Shown here piece after piece: positions 8,577-16,840 of a DNA stretch of 41,960 nucleotides. Location of the stretch: assembly GCA_030656095.1 (NCBI GenBank), contig JAUSOU010000006.1, positions 1 through 41,960 of the forward strand, given 5' to 3'. This DNA is from Thermovirgaceae bacterium. GTDB lineage: Bacteria > Synergistota > Synergistia > Synergistales > Thermovirgaceae. Within the stretch, counting starts at the first letter, position 1. Each line of letters begins with the position of its first letter. The position numbers and the translations under genes are program-made. The notes beneath the pieces were generated by a model that was given only the letters and a program-made list of their open reading frames with translations, was not told the DNA's origin and made no database searches.

Positions 8577-9539
8577 TCATCCTTTCTCCATGGGTTCGGC
8601 CGGGGGAACTTCACCGAGGTCGAGGGATTCCTGCCCCGGCGGAAGGCTCGACCCGAAGCCAAGCAGCGCCCTCATCTGAAGCGCGTTCCTGACCGCGTTG
8701 TCCCGGAAGCAGTTGTTGAACATCAGAAAAACCCTGCCAATATCATCCGCCATTTTTTTTGCCAGGCCGCTGAATGCCCGCAGTTCGTCAATATCGTACA
8801 GGTAGTTGAACCGCTCGGCTACCGTGGCGTTCCTTCTGCCCCATGCGGGAGCGTTCCTTCCGTGAAACCGCAGGACCGTCCCCCATGTCGCGGTTATGTT
8901 CCACTCCGGAGGCACGGTCCAATCCAGTTTCGGCTCATCGACGGCAGTGTACGCCATGTTCTGATCCCTGAGCATGTCGAGAAAAGGGCCGCGGTTGCCA
9001 TCCTCAAGCCATGATCCGTGCCGCACTTCCAGGGCGATCCGAAGCGGGGCGCCAAGACTCCCGATCCTGCGGAACCAGTTGAGGTTTTTCTCCGAAAAAG
9101 TGACCCAGGGGGGGAACTGGAAAAGCAGATAGCCCAGGCGGTCCATCCGGTGAAGCACCATCACCCGGGAGATAAAGACGTCCCACAGCGCCACCCTGTT
9201 CTCTTTCGGTATCTCCCAGATGCGGATCCTCGACCCCCTCGGGGCATCTTTTGGCCTTATCGATCCGGGGAGGGCCGATACGGGAAGGGCGTGAAAAGTG
9301 AACAGACCGAATGCCTTGACGTTGAACAGGAATCCGGGAGGGGTGCGCGAAGCCCACTGGAAAAAGTCCGTTTCATCGGGGATCGCGTAAAATGTGCTGT
9401 CGATTTCCACAGTATCGAAGAAGCCCGAGTAGTGGCGCAGCTTCGCGGGGACATCCCGTGCTCTATCGGGATACCATCCGCTGGAAAGAAGCGATCTATC
9501 GGTCCATGAACACGTTCCCACCCTGAAATCCTTCATCAT
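8577..9539 (-). CDS. DUF72 family protein (YecE-like)
   Basis: DUF72 proteins have a TIM-barrel-like fold and no settled function. This one has 320 residues and shows the family hallmarks: VGTCSWTDRSLLSSGWYP at the N-terminus, FFDTVEIDSTFYAIP, FLFNVKAFGLFTFH, LLFQFPPW, ALEVRHGSW, and FLMFNNCFRDNAVRNA near the C-terminus. The family end usually follows FNN soon after; about 35 Pro/Gly/Glu-rich residues form a tail here. Two adjacent ATGs are possible starts, both with GGCGGAG upstream. It is the first gene of the long minus-strand run and is separated from queD by 6 bp. Confidence 0.88.
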   Translation of the reverse strand: MMKDFRVGTCSWTDRSLLSSGWYPDRARDVPAKLRHYSGFFDTVEIDSTFYAIPDETDFFQWASRTPPGFLFNVKAFGLFTFHALPVSALPGSIRPKDAPRGSRIRIWEIPKENRVALWDVFISRVMVLHRMDRLGYLLFQFPPWVTFSEKNLNWFRRIGSLGAPLRIALEVRHGSWLEDGNRGPFLDMLRDQNMAYTAVDEPKLDWTVPPEWNITATWGTVLRFHGRNAPAWGRRNATVAERFNYLYDIDELRAFSGLAKKMADDIGRVFLMFNNCFRDNAVRNALQMRALLGFGSSLPPGQESLDLGEVPPAEPMEKG

Positions 9540-9584
9540 TTGAACTCCGCCGAAATTTTATGTCATCCTGAACAGATTCTATTC

Positions 9585-9590
9585 TATAAT
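9585..9590 (+). promoter_or_regulatory. -10 box for the aldolase-flavoprotein operon
   Basis: A perfect TATAAT lies 58 bp upstream of the aldolase ATG in the divergent 109-bp gap between the DUF72 gene and the aldolase. I see no good -35 box at 16-18 bp upstream, so the promoter may need an activator. Minus-strand signals for the DUF72 operon in the same gap are not convincing. Confidence 0.4.
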
Positions 9591-9648
9591 GGGAGTCAAC
9601 AGAATCATCTGTTTTCCGCTTCAGAATCAACCGAAAGGACGTGCCGGC

Positions 9649-10551
9649 ATGCGGCTTGAAGGGCTATACGCTCCTGTTCCAACACCGTTCAATGATAGAG
9701 GGGACATCGACCTTGACGCTCTTTCGTTTAACTTCGACAGATGGCTGACTTTTCCCATGGACGGCATCGTCGTAAGCGGATCGAACGGCGAATGCCCCTT
9801 GCTCACCTTCCCGGAAAGGGCCGGGCTGTTCAGGGCATCGGCAAGGCTCGCGCAGGGGAAGATGCGTATAATCGCGGGGATACACTGCGCTTCAACCCGG
9901 GAGACCGTAGAACTCGGCAGGGAGGCGGCAGCCAGCGGAGTCGATGCGGTTCTTGTCCTTCCTCCCCATTACTATAAGGGGCAAAATACACCCGGGAGCC
10001 TGGCGGCATATTTCGAGACCGTGGCGGACTCGGTCCCCGTTCCTGTCGTGCTTTACAACATGCCTTCCAATACCGGTTTCAACCTGGACCCCGGGATAGT
10101 ACTCAAACTTTCGTCCCACCCCAATATCATAGGGATCAAGGACAGCTCCGGCGATATCGTACAGATCGCTACTATCTGCCGTGACGCGCCTGAAGACTTC
10201 GGGGTATTCGCCGGATCGGGCAGCTTTTTCCTCCCATCTCTCGCTGTGGGATGCACGGGCGGTACGATGGGCGTCGCCAACCTCTTCGCAGATGCCTGCA
10301 GGGACATTCTCGCATCCTTCCGCAAAGGGGATCTAGACCGGGCCAGGCGGTTGCAGCTTGAGATAATCGACATCAACCAGGCAGTGACAAAGAGGTTCGG
10401 AGTTCCGGGCCTGAAGGCCGCTCTGGACCACACCGGTCTCTACGGAGGTCCGGTCAGACCGCCGCTCCTTCCGGTGAGCCAGGCGGTCAGAACTGAGATA
10501 GCAGGCATCTACGATAGATTCAATTCTATTTACGGGGGGGAATTATCATGA
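9649..10551 (+). CDS. DHDPS-superfamily aldolase, HOGA-like (4-hydroxy-2-oxoglutarate aldolase type)
   Basis: Class I pyruvate-dependent TIM-barrel lyase, 300 residues. The Schiff-base lysine is Lys164 (GIKDSSGD) and the partner tyrosine is Tyr136 (VLYNMPSNTG). The substrate loop reads GSNGE (44-48) rather than the GTTGE of DapA. Together with HPNIIGIKDSSGD and the C-terminal AVTKRFGVPGLKAALD and GLYGGPVRPPL, it resembles HOGA1, which cleaves 4-hydroxy-2-oxoglutarate to pyruvate and glyoxylate. This resemblance comes from memory of the family and is not proof of substrate. The frame opens at 9589, but the ATG at 9649 has AAAGGA nine bases upstream and gives the usual N-terminus. Its stop overlaps the next ATG. 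Confidence 0.85.
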   Translation: MRLEGLYAPVPTPFNDRGDIDLDALSFNFDRWLTFPMDGIVVSGSNGECPLLTFPERAGLFRASARLAQGKMRIIAGIHCASTRETVELGREAAASGVDAVLVLPPHYYKGQNTPGSLAAYFETVADSVPVPVVLYNMPSNTGFNLDPGIVLKLSSHPNIIGIKDSSGDIVQIATICRDAPEDFGVFAGSGSFFLPSLAVGCTGGTMGVANLFADACRDILASFRKGDLDRARRLQLEIIDINQAVTKRFGVPGLKAALDHTGLYGGPVRPPLLPVSQAVRTEIAGIYDRFNSIYGGELS

Positions 10552-11096
10552 AACGAGTACTTGCTCTGCTTGGAAGCCCGAGGGCCGGAGGAAACAGCGA
10601 AACGCTTGCGCAGGCAGTCCTCCGGGGAGCGGAAAAAACAGAAAACACCACCGACATGATCCGGCTGAATGGGATGGCTCTTGGCGGATGCATTGACTGC
10701 AGGAAGTGCTGGTCGAAGGGGACGCCCTGCATAATTGGGGACGGGATGGCAGAGGTGCACAGCAAGATACACGAGGCTGACGTTATTGTCTTTGCGACGC
10801 CTCTGTACTGGTATACCTGGAGCGCCCAGATGAAACCGGTCTGGGACCGTTTTCTGCCATTCATGCACGAAAAGGCCGAATGGGATCTCCGGGGCAAGAA
10901 AGCGGTACTGCTGTCCACCGCCGGGGACGACAAACCAGACGCCTTCGAAGGCCTGGTCTTCTCCTTCAGAACCTCGTGCGATCTCCTCGGCATGGATCAC
11001 GCCGATCCCCTTCTGGCTTACGGAGTCTACAAAAAGGGGGATGCTCTCAAGGGGAAATGGGTCACTAAAGCGGAAGAACTGGGCAAGTCGCTGTAA
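10548..11096 (+). CDS. Iron-sulfur flavoprotein / NADPH-dependent FMN reductase-like protein
   Basis: Flavodoxin-fold redox protein of 182 residues. The FMN phosphate-binding loop is GSPRAGGNSET (9-19) and the isoalloxazine loop is TPLYWYTWSAQMK. Four cysteines at 48, 51, 54 and 61 give CX2CX2CX6C, the compact spacing known from iron-sulfur flavoproteins, so it probably carries a 4Fe-4S cluster and transfers electrons in anaerobic metabolism. The start overlaps the aldolase stop (ATGA), so the two are translationally coupled. Its partner is unknown. Confidence 0.85.
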   Translation: MKRVLALLGSPRAGGNSETLAQAVLRGAEKTENTTDMIRLNGMALGGCIDCRKCWSKGTPCIIGDGMAEVHSKIHEADVIVFATPLYWYTWSAQMKPVWDRFLPFMHEKAEWDLRGKKAVLLSTAGDDKPDAFEGLVFSFRTSCDLLGMDHADPLLAYGVYKKGDALKGKWVTKAEELGKSL

Positions 11097-11107
11097 AAAA
11101 AGACTTC

Positions 11108-11137
11108 GGGCGGGTCAATGAGGCCCGCCCTTCTTTT
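11108..11137 (+). terminator. Bidirectional intrinsic terminator
   Basis: GGGCGGG (11108-11114) pairs with CCCGCCC (11124-11130) across a 9-base loop, followed by TTCTTTT on the plus strand. On the minus strand the same stem is followed by AAGTCTTTTTTT. It sits between two convergent genes (flavoprotein and kinase-like) and can serve both. Confidence 0.8.
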
Positions 11138-11142
11138 ATCCC

Positions 11143-12285
11143 TCAGCGCTCCACCCGGAAGATAGTCTCCTCGCCGAGCCCCGTTATCACCCGAATGTAT
11201 CCGCAGAGCTCCATGTCAAGGAGCGTGTCTCCCGTATCTACGAAGAGCGACTTCCCGATGAGAGAGCGCAGCTTCGAAGGGGTGGAGATTATCATGATGT
11301 TCTCTTTACCCGCCAACCTTACAACTTCGGGGCTGATCTGCTGATTGCCTCTTCCGAGAATGAACCCCTGCCCCCCGATGACCGTAACGATAAGCCTGGT
11401 GTTACCGGGTTCAACGATCTTCAGTATCTCTTTCTCCGAAAGGTCCTTACCCGTAGTCCTTCCATCCCGGATCGCATCAACCCCCAGAAGGGTGTGCTCG
11501 CACCCAAGACGCCTCATAAGAGCCGCAGTAGTAGAACCCGGCCCCACGAGATAGAGGACACCCGGCGTCATGCGGCTTGCGGCTTCACGGACCACTCCAT
11601 CGAGTTCCACCGCTTCGCTTTTGCCTCCTCCGGACTTTCCGCCCTGGAGGTGTCTCCTCTCGAAGGGGACACGAAGGTATCCGTAGAGACTTGTTCTGAC
11701 TATGCCGCCCCTGAAGGCCTCCTCGTCGATATCCATGACCTCCAGCTCCTCCAGACCCATCGGTGAGCCGAACAAAAAGAGATCCGCCAGTTTGCCCGCT
11801 CCGGCGGGGTTGCGCGCAAAGACCGGAGAGTGGATCTTTACTCCGGCCGGAATACCAACGACCGGAACCCTTGTCCCGACAGCCATGACCATGTCGCGGG
11901 CCGTACCATCCCCACCCGCGAAGAGGATAAGTTCAACACCTGCCTCCTCCATAAGACGGGCTGCCATGACAGTGTCGTCAGCTGACGTGAGGCGACCTTC
12001 ACTCCCGGCCCCGAGAAGGACAGTCCTGAAACCGGCACTGGCCGATTCAGAAGCCCCCATGTCTCCGGAAAAAACAAAAATTTCAATTCCATCCTTACGG
12101 AGGCTGAGCTCCTCAAGAGCTTCCGCTGCCCTGAGCGGAGCCCTGGGGGAAGCTCCCAGGGCAATGGCCTCCTGCAGAATATCCTTTCCATCGGTCCCCT
12201 TGAGGCCAACCGAACCCCCCATGCCCGCGACGGGGTTCACTATGAGTCCCAGGCGCTTGATGCCATCTGACCGTTCGCAGCTCAT
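11143..12285 (-). CDS. ATP-NAD kinase-like protein (AcoX-type family)
   Basis: The 380-residue protein belongs to the ATP-NAD/AcoX kinase group. It begins GLIVNPVAGMGGSVGLKGTDG, with the Asn-Pro nucleotide loop, and has the kinase motif GGDGT at 124-128 (FAGGDGTARD). The middle holds VVGIPAGVKIHSPVFA, and the C-terminal part has VGPGSTTAALM and VIGGQGFILGRGN. AcoX proteins occur in acetoin catabolic operons without an established role; true NAD phosphorylation is not shown for this type. The ATG at 12285 overlaps the GcvPB-like stop (ATGA), so it is co-translated with that subunit. The longer frame to 12342 is rejected on that basis. Confidence 0.82.
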   Translation of the reverse strand: MSCERSDGIKRLGLIVNPVAGMGGSVGLKGTDGKDILQEAIALGASPRAPLRAAEALEELSLRKDGIEIFVFSGDMGASESASAGFRTVLLGAGSEGRLTSADDTVMAARLMEEAGVELILFAGGDGTARDMVMAVGTRVPVVGIPAGVKIHSPVFARNPAGAGKLADLFLFGSPMGLEELEVMDIDEEAFRGGIVRTSLYGYLRVPFERRHLQGGKSGGGKSEAVELDGVVREAASRMTPGVLYLVGPGSTTAALMRRLGCEHTLLGVDAIRDGRTTGKDLSEKEILKIVEPGNTRLIVTVIGGQGFILGRGNQQISPEVVRLAGKENIMIISTPSKLRSLIGKSLFVDTGDTLLDMELCGYIRVITGLGEETIFRVER

Positions 12286-13847
12286 CTCTTCCGGAAATAC
12301 CCCTCGTATTTCCTCGTATACTCCCGCCAGGTTATCGCCCACTTCCCGGGGTCGTCAAAGTAGTCATGGTCGATGTGATGGACGGTACTGTTGTGCGGAG
12401 CATGCCTGATGGTTTCAGGATCTTCGTAGCACTCCCTGGATATTTCGGCCATGATCTCCAGATACTCGTCCATATCCTCCCTGGAGTATGATTCGCTGGG
12501 TTCGATGGTGAAGGGCTCGGGAACAACCCAGGGTTCGTGGCTCCCCCAGTAGTGGGTCCCGAAATCCGCTATGCGCCTCTGGACATCCGCAGTGCCGAAT
12601 CCGGTTTCCTCCTTGAGTTTCTCCCAGCTGTAGCGAGCCTGCTCGATCCTGGCCGGATGGTTTGGATAACTCAGCGAGCAACCTCTGATCTGGAGCATTT
12701 TTTTCATGAAATAGTTGTTGTTCAGAACTGCCGTTCTGGAGGCCTCTTCCAGGCCGTCCGCGCCGAGGGCCATGATCCATGCGTAGGCCCTTACCACGAC
12801 GGGAGCGACACCAAAGAAGTCCTTGACTTTGCCGCAGCTTTTTGGGAGATCCCAGTCGAGATAGTAAAGGCCGCTTTCTTCTTCCTGTTTTACGACCGGT
12901 ACTGGAAGATAGGGGGCAAGTTTTTTATCAACCATCACAAGCCCCGTAGCGGGTCCTCCACAGCCGTGGGGGGAGGAGAACGTCTTGTGAAGATTGAAGA
13001 AGGACATGTCGAAGCCGGCCTCCCTGGCCCTTGCTATCCCCAGCAACCCGTTGGCGTTTGCCTGGTCGTAGCAGCAGAGGGCCCCGAACTCGTGGGCAAG
13101 GTCTGTGAACTCCCGTATCCTGGAGTTGAAGATACCCGTATCCTCCGGGTTTGTAAAAAATATCGCGGCTGTCCTCTCCGAAACAACGCTTCTGAACGCA
13201 TCCAGGTCGGGCAACCCTTCTTCGTCCGGGGGCAAAATGATTACCCTGTATCCCTTGACCTTCGGCACGGCGGCGTCGGCGGGGTGGGAAAAGATCGTCG
13301 TTATAACCTCGTCGCGACTTTCATCCTCACCCCTGTCGCGATGCCAGGCCCTGACCATGGAGGCAAGAGCAAGCACTCCGTGAGTTCCTCCGCCAGGCTG
13401 AAGACTGCAGCAATCCAGACCGGATATCTCCCTGAAGAGATCCTCTGTCCGGAAAAATATCTCAAGAATCCCCTGAACGGTAGAAGGATCCTGGAGGGGA
13501 TGAAGATCCGCAAGTTTCGGAGATCTGGCGAAGATCTCGTTTATCTTTGGACTGTGCTTCATCGTGCATGTCCCCTGGCCGATGTCTATATTGGAATCCG
13601 CCCCGAGGTTCTCCTGCGAGAGGTGGTTGAAATGTCTTACCACTTGCGGCTGGGCCATCTCCGGAAGATTGGGCAGATCATTCCTGCGCATGGTGTCCGG
13701 AATGGATGATCTGCCATCGCCGATAATTGCCCTGATTTCTTCCTCCGCCTCCGGCACCAGGATCCCTCTCTGGCCGGAGACGCTCAACTGGTAGATTATC
13801 GGTTCGTTCCATCTCATATGGTGAAACGGCCTGAGTTTTTTAGTCAT
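12282..13847 (-). CDS. Divergent glycine dehydrogenase subunit 2-like PLP enzyme (GcvPB-like)
   Basis: Fold-type I PLP protein of 521 residues related to the beta half of the glycine cleavage P-protein. The PLP lysine is Lys288 in NLHKTFSSPHGCGGP. The shared framework is clear: CTMKHSPKINE, ADLHPLQDPSTVQG, CYDQANANGLLG, and IEPSES near the C-terminus. Differences matter: the canonical AHGTNPAS block reads SHPADAAV (187-194), and the canonical 'MHEFV' region reads ARIEQARY (near 399-406). No gcvT, gcvH or lpd is near. I therefore doubt that it is a standard glycine decarboxylase subunit. It follows its partner subunit by 31 bp and is coupled to the kinase-like gene. Confidence 0.85.
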   Translation of the reverse strand: MTKKLRPFHHMRWNEPIIYQLSVSGQRGILVPEAEEEIRAIIGDGRSSIPDTMRRNDLPNLPEMAQPQVVRHFNHLSQENLGADSNIDIGQGTCTMKHSPKINEIFARSPKLADLHPLQDPSTVQGILEIFFRTEDLFREISGLDCCSLQPGGGTHGVLALASMVRAWHRDRGEDESRDEVITTIFSHPADAAVPKVKGYRVIILPPDEEGLPDLDAFRSVVSERTAAIFFTNPEDTGIFNSRIREFTDLAHEFGALCCYDQANANGLLGIARAREAGFDMSFFNLHKTFSSPHGCGGPATGLVMVDKKLAPYLPVPVVKQEEESGLYYLDWDLPKSCGKVKDFFGVAPVVVRAYAWIMALGADGLEEASRTAVLNNNYFMKKMLQIRGCSLSYPNHPARIEQARYSWEKLKEETGFGTADVQRRIADFGTHYWGSHEPWVVPEPFTIEPSESYSREDMDEYLEIMAEISRECYEDPETIRHAPHNSTVHHIDHDYFDDPGKWAITWREYTRKYEGYFRKR

Positions 13848-13878
13848 GATTTATCATTCCTTTCGTTCCGGCAGCATC

Positions 13879-15270
13879 TCATCCGAGAATTTCCCGGAGA
13901 GTAGCGACAAGCCTGTCGATGTCGCGTTTAGCCACCTTTTCAGTTACGCAATAGAGTGCGCTCTGTCCAAGCTCCGGGAAGTCGGCCGAGAGATCCTTGC
14001 CTCCGAAAATGCCTTTTTCGAGAAGTTTTTTATTGATCTCGGCCACGGTTTTGCCCGTCCCCCTGAAATCCGCCACAAATTCCTTGAAACAGACGGCTGA
14101 AAGCCGTTCCGTCGATACGCCCCTGATAGCATTCATGGCCTTCCTGGCGTAAAGAGAGCGCTGAAGGATAACTTTACCGAGATCGGCCATCCCGCGGGGT
14201 CCCATGGAGGCGAGATAGACCGCCGCCGCAATACCCCAGAGCGCGGCGTGGGTTCCCACGAACTCTTTCGCTGTCTCCCTGTTCGCGAACGAAGTTCTCT
14301 CCCATGCCACATCTCCGAAACCCCACTCACCCTCGCTTGTTGGAGCTATGCCAAAGAGGCGTGAAGGATACTCCTCAATGAATACCGGATCTCCCTTTGT
14401 GCTGATGAACCCGCCGACTCCCCCGCCGTAGTTCATGTGGATGCCGAGCGGCTGGATATCACCGCAGGCAATGTCCGCTCCGTATCGCGACGGGGGCTGA
14501 AGAACGCCAAGCGACGATGGGTCAACGGCGACAACGAGCAGCGCGCCAGCTTCATGTGCCATTTTTGCTATCTCTTCGCCCCTGTGCTCGATCCCGCCAA
14601 GATATGAGGGATTTTCGAAGTAGACCGCGGCGACATCGGATCCCAGTCTGGACTTGAGGTTGTCAAGGTCGATCAGGCCACTCTCCTGCGACCATGAGAT
14701 CGTTTCGTGTTCCAAAACCTTGTCGAGGTAGGTCTTCACTATCAGGAAACGGTCGGGATTCATGTTCCCCGCAAGGAGGACTTTTGGTCTCTTCGTGATC
14801 CTGGAGGCCATGCGCAGAGAAGTTCCTGCCGCCTGGGAGCCATCGTACGTCGGCACGTTGCAGACCTCAAAATCCAGCAGTTCGGCCATCATGCTCTGGT
14901 ATTCAAAAAGCGCCTGGAAGCGTCCGTGATCCTCATAGGGCTCTCCCGCATAAGCGGTCAGAAACTCCGACCGCCCGATGATCTCGTCGACAACCGCCGG
15001 AACGTGATGGTTGTAGCAGCCGGCACCGAGAAAACTCAGGAACTCTTCCGCCGTGACGTTCTTCGACAGAATTCCATCGACATGTCTCTTCAGGTCCGCC
15101 TCTGCCGAAAGAGCCTCCGGAATGTTCATCTTCCCCTTCATTCGCAGCTCTTCAGGAACGTCCTTCAGCAGATCATCAACGCTTTCGACTCCGATATCCC
15201 GAAGCATCTGCTCCCGGATTCGCGGTTCCGAATTCGGGATGTACGGATATTCCATATTTTTTCCCTTCAT
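13879..15270 (-). CDS. Divergent glycine dehydrogenase subunit 1-like protein (GcvPA-like)
   Basis: 463-residue protein related to the alpha half of the P-protein. Typical features include YIPNSEPRIREQM at the start, FLGAGCYNHHVPAVVDEII, FEYQSMMAELL, YDGSQAAG, and VDPSSLGVLQPPSRYGADI. Two strongly conserved family blocks are changed: TPYQPEISQG is replaced by AGEPYEDHGR (108-117), and REKATSNICT by RETAKEFVGT (331-340). In glycine decarboxylase these blocks lie at the active site and the lipoyl-arm entrance, so interaction with H-protein may be lost. This is an inference from alignment by eye. ATG 15270 has GGAGG eight bases upstream. The partner subunit follows on the same strand. Confidence 0.85.
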   Translation of the reverse strand: MKGKNMEYPYIPNSEPRIREQMLRDIGVESVDDLLKDVPEELRMKGKMNIPEALSAEADLKRHVDGILSKNVTAEEFLSFLGAGCYNHHVPAVVDEIIGRSEFLTAYAGEPYEDHGRFQALFEYQSMMAELLDFEVCNVPTYDGSQAAGTSLRMASRITKRPKVLLAGNMNPDRFLIVKTYLDKVLEHETISWSQESGLIDLDNLKSRLGSDVAAVYFENPSYLGGIEHRGEEIAKMAHEAGALLVVAVDPSSLGVLQPPSRYGADIACGDIQPLGIHMNYGGGVGGFISTKGDPVFIEEYPSRLFGIAPTSEGEWGFGDVAWERTSFANRETAKEFVGTHAALWGIAAAVYLASMGPRGMADLGKVILQRSLYARKAMNAIRGVSTERLSAVCFKEFVADFRGTGKTVAEINKKLLEKGIFGGKDLSADFPELGQSALYCVTEKVAKRDIDRLVATLREILG

Positions 15271-15294
15271 ATCGAAAACCTCCGTATGAAATTT

Positions 15295-16062
15295 CTAGGC
15301 GGTCCCGCCGCCGTCGACAATAAGGTTCGCTCCCGTTATCCATGGGGACAGACCGCTGACCAGGAAATAGACCGCCATTGCGATATCTTCAGGGCGCCCT
15401 AGCCTTTTGAGTGGACGCTCCGCACTATCTTCTAGCCACTTCTCCTCATTGATCCCAAGCTGTCTTGCTTCGTCTCTCAGGAGGGGCGTGTCGGTGTCTC
15501 CGGGGGAGACTGCGTTGACCCTTATGTTCTGTGGACCGTGGTCGATCGCCATCGCCCGTGTCATGTTGATGACGCCTCCTTTTGCAGCGCAGTAGGAGAC
15601 CGCCTTCGGGCCGCCCTTGACTCCCCATCCGGACCCGATGTTCACGATGCTTCCGCCTCCGGCCCGGGCCATGAACGGGATCAGGTGCTTCGAGACCAGA
15701 AATGTCCCCTTCAGGGTTACATCTATCGAAAGGTCCCAATCCTTTTCGCCCAGTTCAACGACGTCTTTTCTCCGGATCACTCCCGCGCAGTTAACAAGGA
15801 TGTCCACCCTTCCGAAGCGCGCGACTGCCGAGGAAGCCATGTTGCGGCAATCCTCATCTTTCGTGACATCGCACCTGACGAAGAGACAGCGGCTACCGAT
15901 CTCCGCCTCTGCGGCACGTCCCTTTCCCTCATCCAGGTCCACAAGAACCACCGAGGCTCCCATATCGGAAAGAAATTTCCCGCACCCCAGGCCGATCCCG
16001 GAGGCTCCGCCCGTAATGACGGCACTCTTTCCGTCCAGCCTGAAAAGCTCTTCGTTAGCCAT
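15295..16062 (-). CDS. Short-chain dehydrogenase/reductase (SDR), copy 1
   Basis: Classical SDR of 255 residues. The cofactor motif is TGGASGIGLG near residues 17-26, followed by VVLVDLDEG; the acidic Asp at the end of beta 2 favours NAD. NCAGV marks the central strand. The catalytic residues are Ser in NIGSGWG, Tyr in SYCAAK with the expected 13-residue Ser-Tyr spacing, and Lys four residues later. The C-terminus is ITGANLIVDGGGTA. It resembles 3-oxoacyl-reductase or polyol/hydroxyacid dehydrogenases, but the substrate is unknown. It lies 24 bp before the GcvPA-like gene and 20 bp after the other SDR, in the same operon. Confidence 0.9.
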   Translation of the reverse strand: MANEELFRLDGKSAVITGGASGIGLGCGKFLSDMGASVVLVDLDEGKGRAAEAEIGSRCLFVRCDVTKDEDCRNMASSAVARFGRVDILVNCAGVIRRKDVVELGEKDWDLSIDVTLKGTFLVSKHLIPFMARAGGGSIVNIGSGWGVKGGPKAVSYCAAKGGVINMTRAMAIDHGPQNIRVNAVSPGDTDTPLLRDEARQLGINEEKWLEDSAERPLKRLGRPEDIAMAVYFLVSGLSPWITGANLIVDGGGTA

Positions 16063-16082
16063 TCCCTCTTATCCCCTTTCTT

Positions 16083-16823
16083 TCATTGAAGACCGGCCGT
16101 CTCCCCGCCGTCGATGGGGATATTCGCACCGGTTATATACGACGCCTGGTCTGACGCGAGAAAGGCAAAGAGAGCCGCTACTTCGGCCGGAGCCGCGTGG
16201 CGCTTGAAAGGAATCTTTTCGTTCACCTTTTCAAGCATTTCGGGGGTGTACTCGGCCTTCTGCATTGGCGTGAGAACGTAACCGGGGCTCACGGAATTGA
16301 CCCGTATAAGGGGAGCCAACTCAAGCGCCATTGTCTTGACCAGCAGTATTACTCCGGCCTTGGAGGCATTGTAGTCGGCGTAGAAAGGGTGTCCTTCCAT
16401 CCCGTTCGTCGAGGCCGTCATGAGAATGACCCCACCCTCTTTCATCCTCCTTGCAGCCTCACGGGCACAGAGGAACATCCCTCCGAGGTTAACTCCGATG
16501 ACCTTGGTCCATTGGGCAAAGGTGGTGTCGATAAAGCTGTTCCTGACGCTAATTCCGGCGTTGGAGACAAGAACATCCAAACCTCCCATGAGGCGGTCTA
16601 TCTCCAAGAAGGCCCGTTCGGTCGAGGCCGGGTCCGAAACGTCCGCGCAGATAAAGGCATCAATGTCCGGAAGATCATTGCGGGAACGTTCAAGCGCTTC
16701 GCTGTCCCTGTCCAGGATCGCGACCCTGGCGTGCTCCTTGGCAAAACGCTCTGCTGTTGCGAGGCCTATCCCGCTGGCACCTCCTGTAATTATTACCCGT
16801 TTACCGGCAAGATCCGGATACAT
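16083..16823 (-). CDS. Short-chain dehydrogenase/reductase (SDR), copy 2
   Basis: 246-residue classical SDR and first gene of the GntR-linked operon. The cofactor loop is TGGASGIGLATAE, the beta-2 end VAILDRDSE favours NAD, and NAGIS marks the central strand. Catalytic Ser lies in MTASTNG, and Tyr-Lys in YNASK, with the correct 13-residue Ser-Tyr spacing. The C-terminus ends ITGANIPIDGGETAGLQ. It is clearly a paralogue of the next gene but not a recent duplicate, since the two differ through most of their length. The ATG has AAGGAGGG nine bases upstream. Promoter and operator hexamers lie directly upstream. Confidence 0.9.
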   Translation of the reverse strand: MYPDLAGKRVIITGGASGIGLATAERFAKEHARVAILDRDSEALERSRNDLPDIDAFICADVSDPASTERAFLEIDRLMGGLDVLVSNAGISVRNSFIDTTFAQWTKVIGVNLGGMFLCAREAARRMKEGGVILMTASTNGMEGHPFYADYNASKAGVILLVKTMALELAPLIRVNSVSPGYVLTPMQKAEYTPEMLEKVNEKIPFKRHAAPAEVAALFAFLASDQASYITGANIPIDGGETAGLQ

Positions 16824-16840
16824 GAAAATTTCCCTCCTTT

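Noticed and set aside
12282-15270. Standard glycine cleavage system P-protein (gcvPA/gcvPB)
   Set aside because: The overall family is right, but several signature blocks are replaced and gcvT, gcvH and lpd are absent from the neighbourhood, so I report the genes as P-protein-like rather than by the standard symbols.
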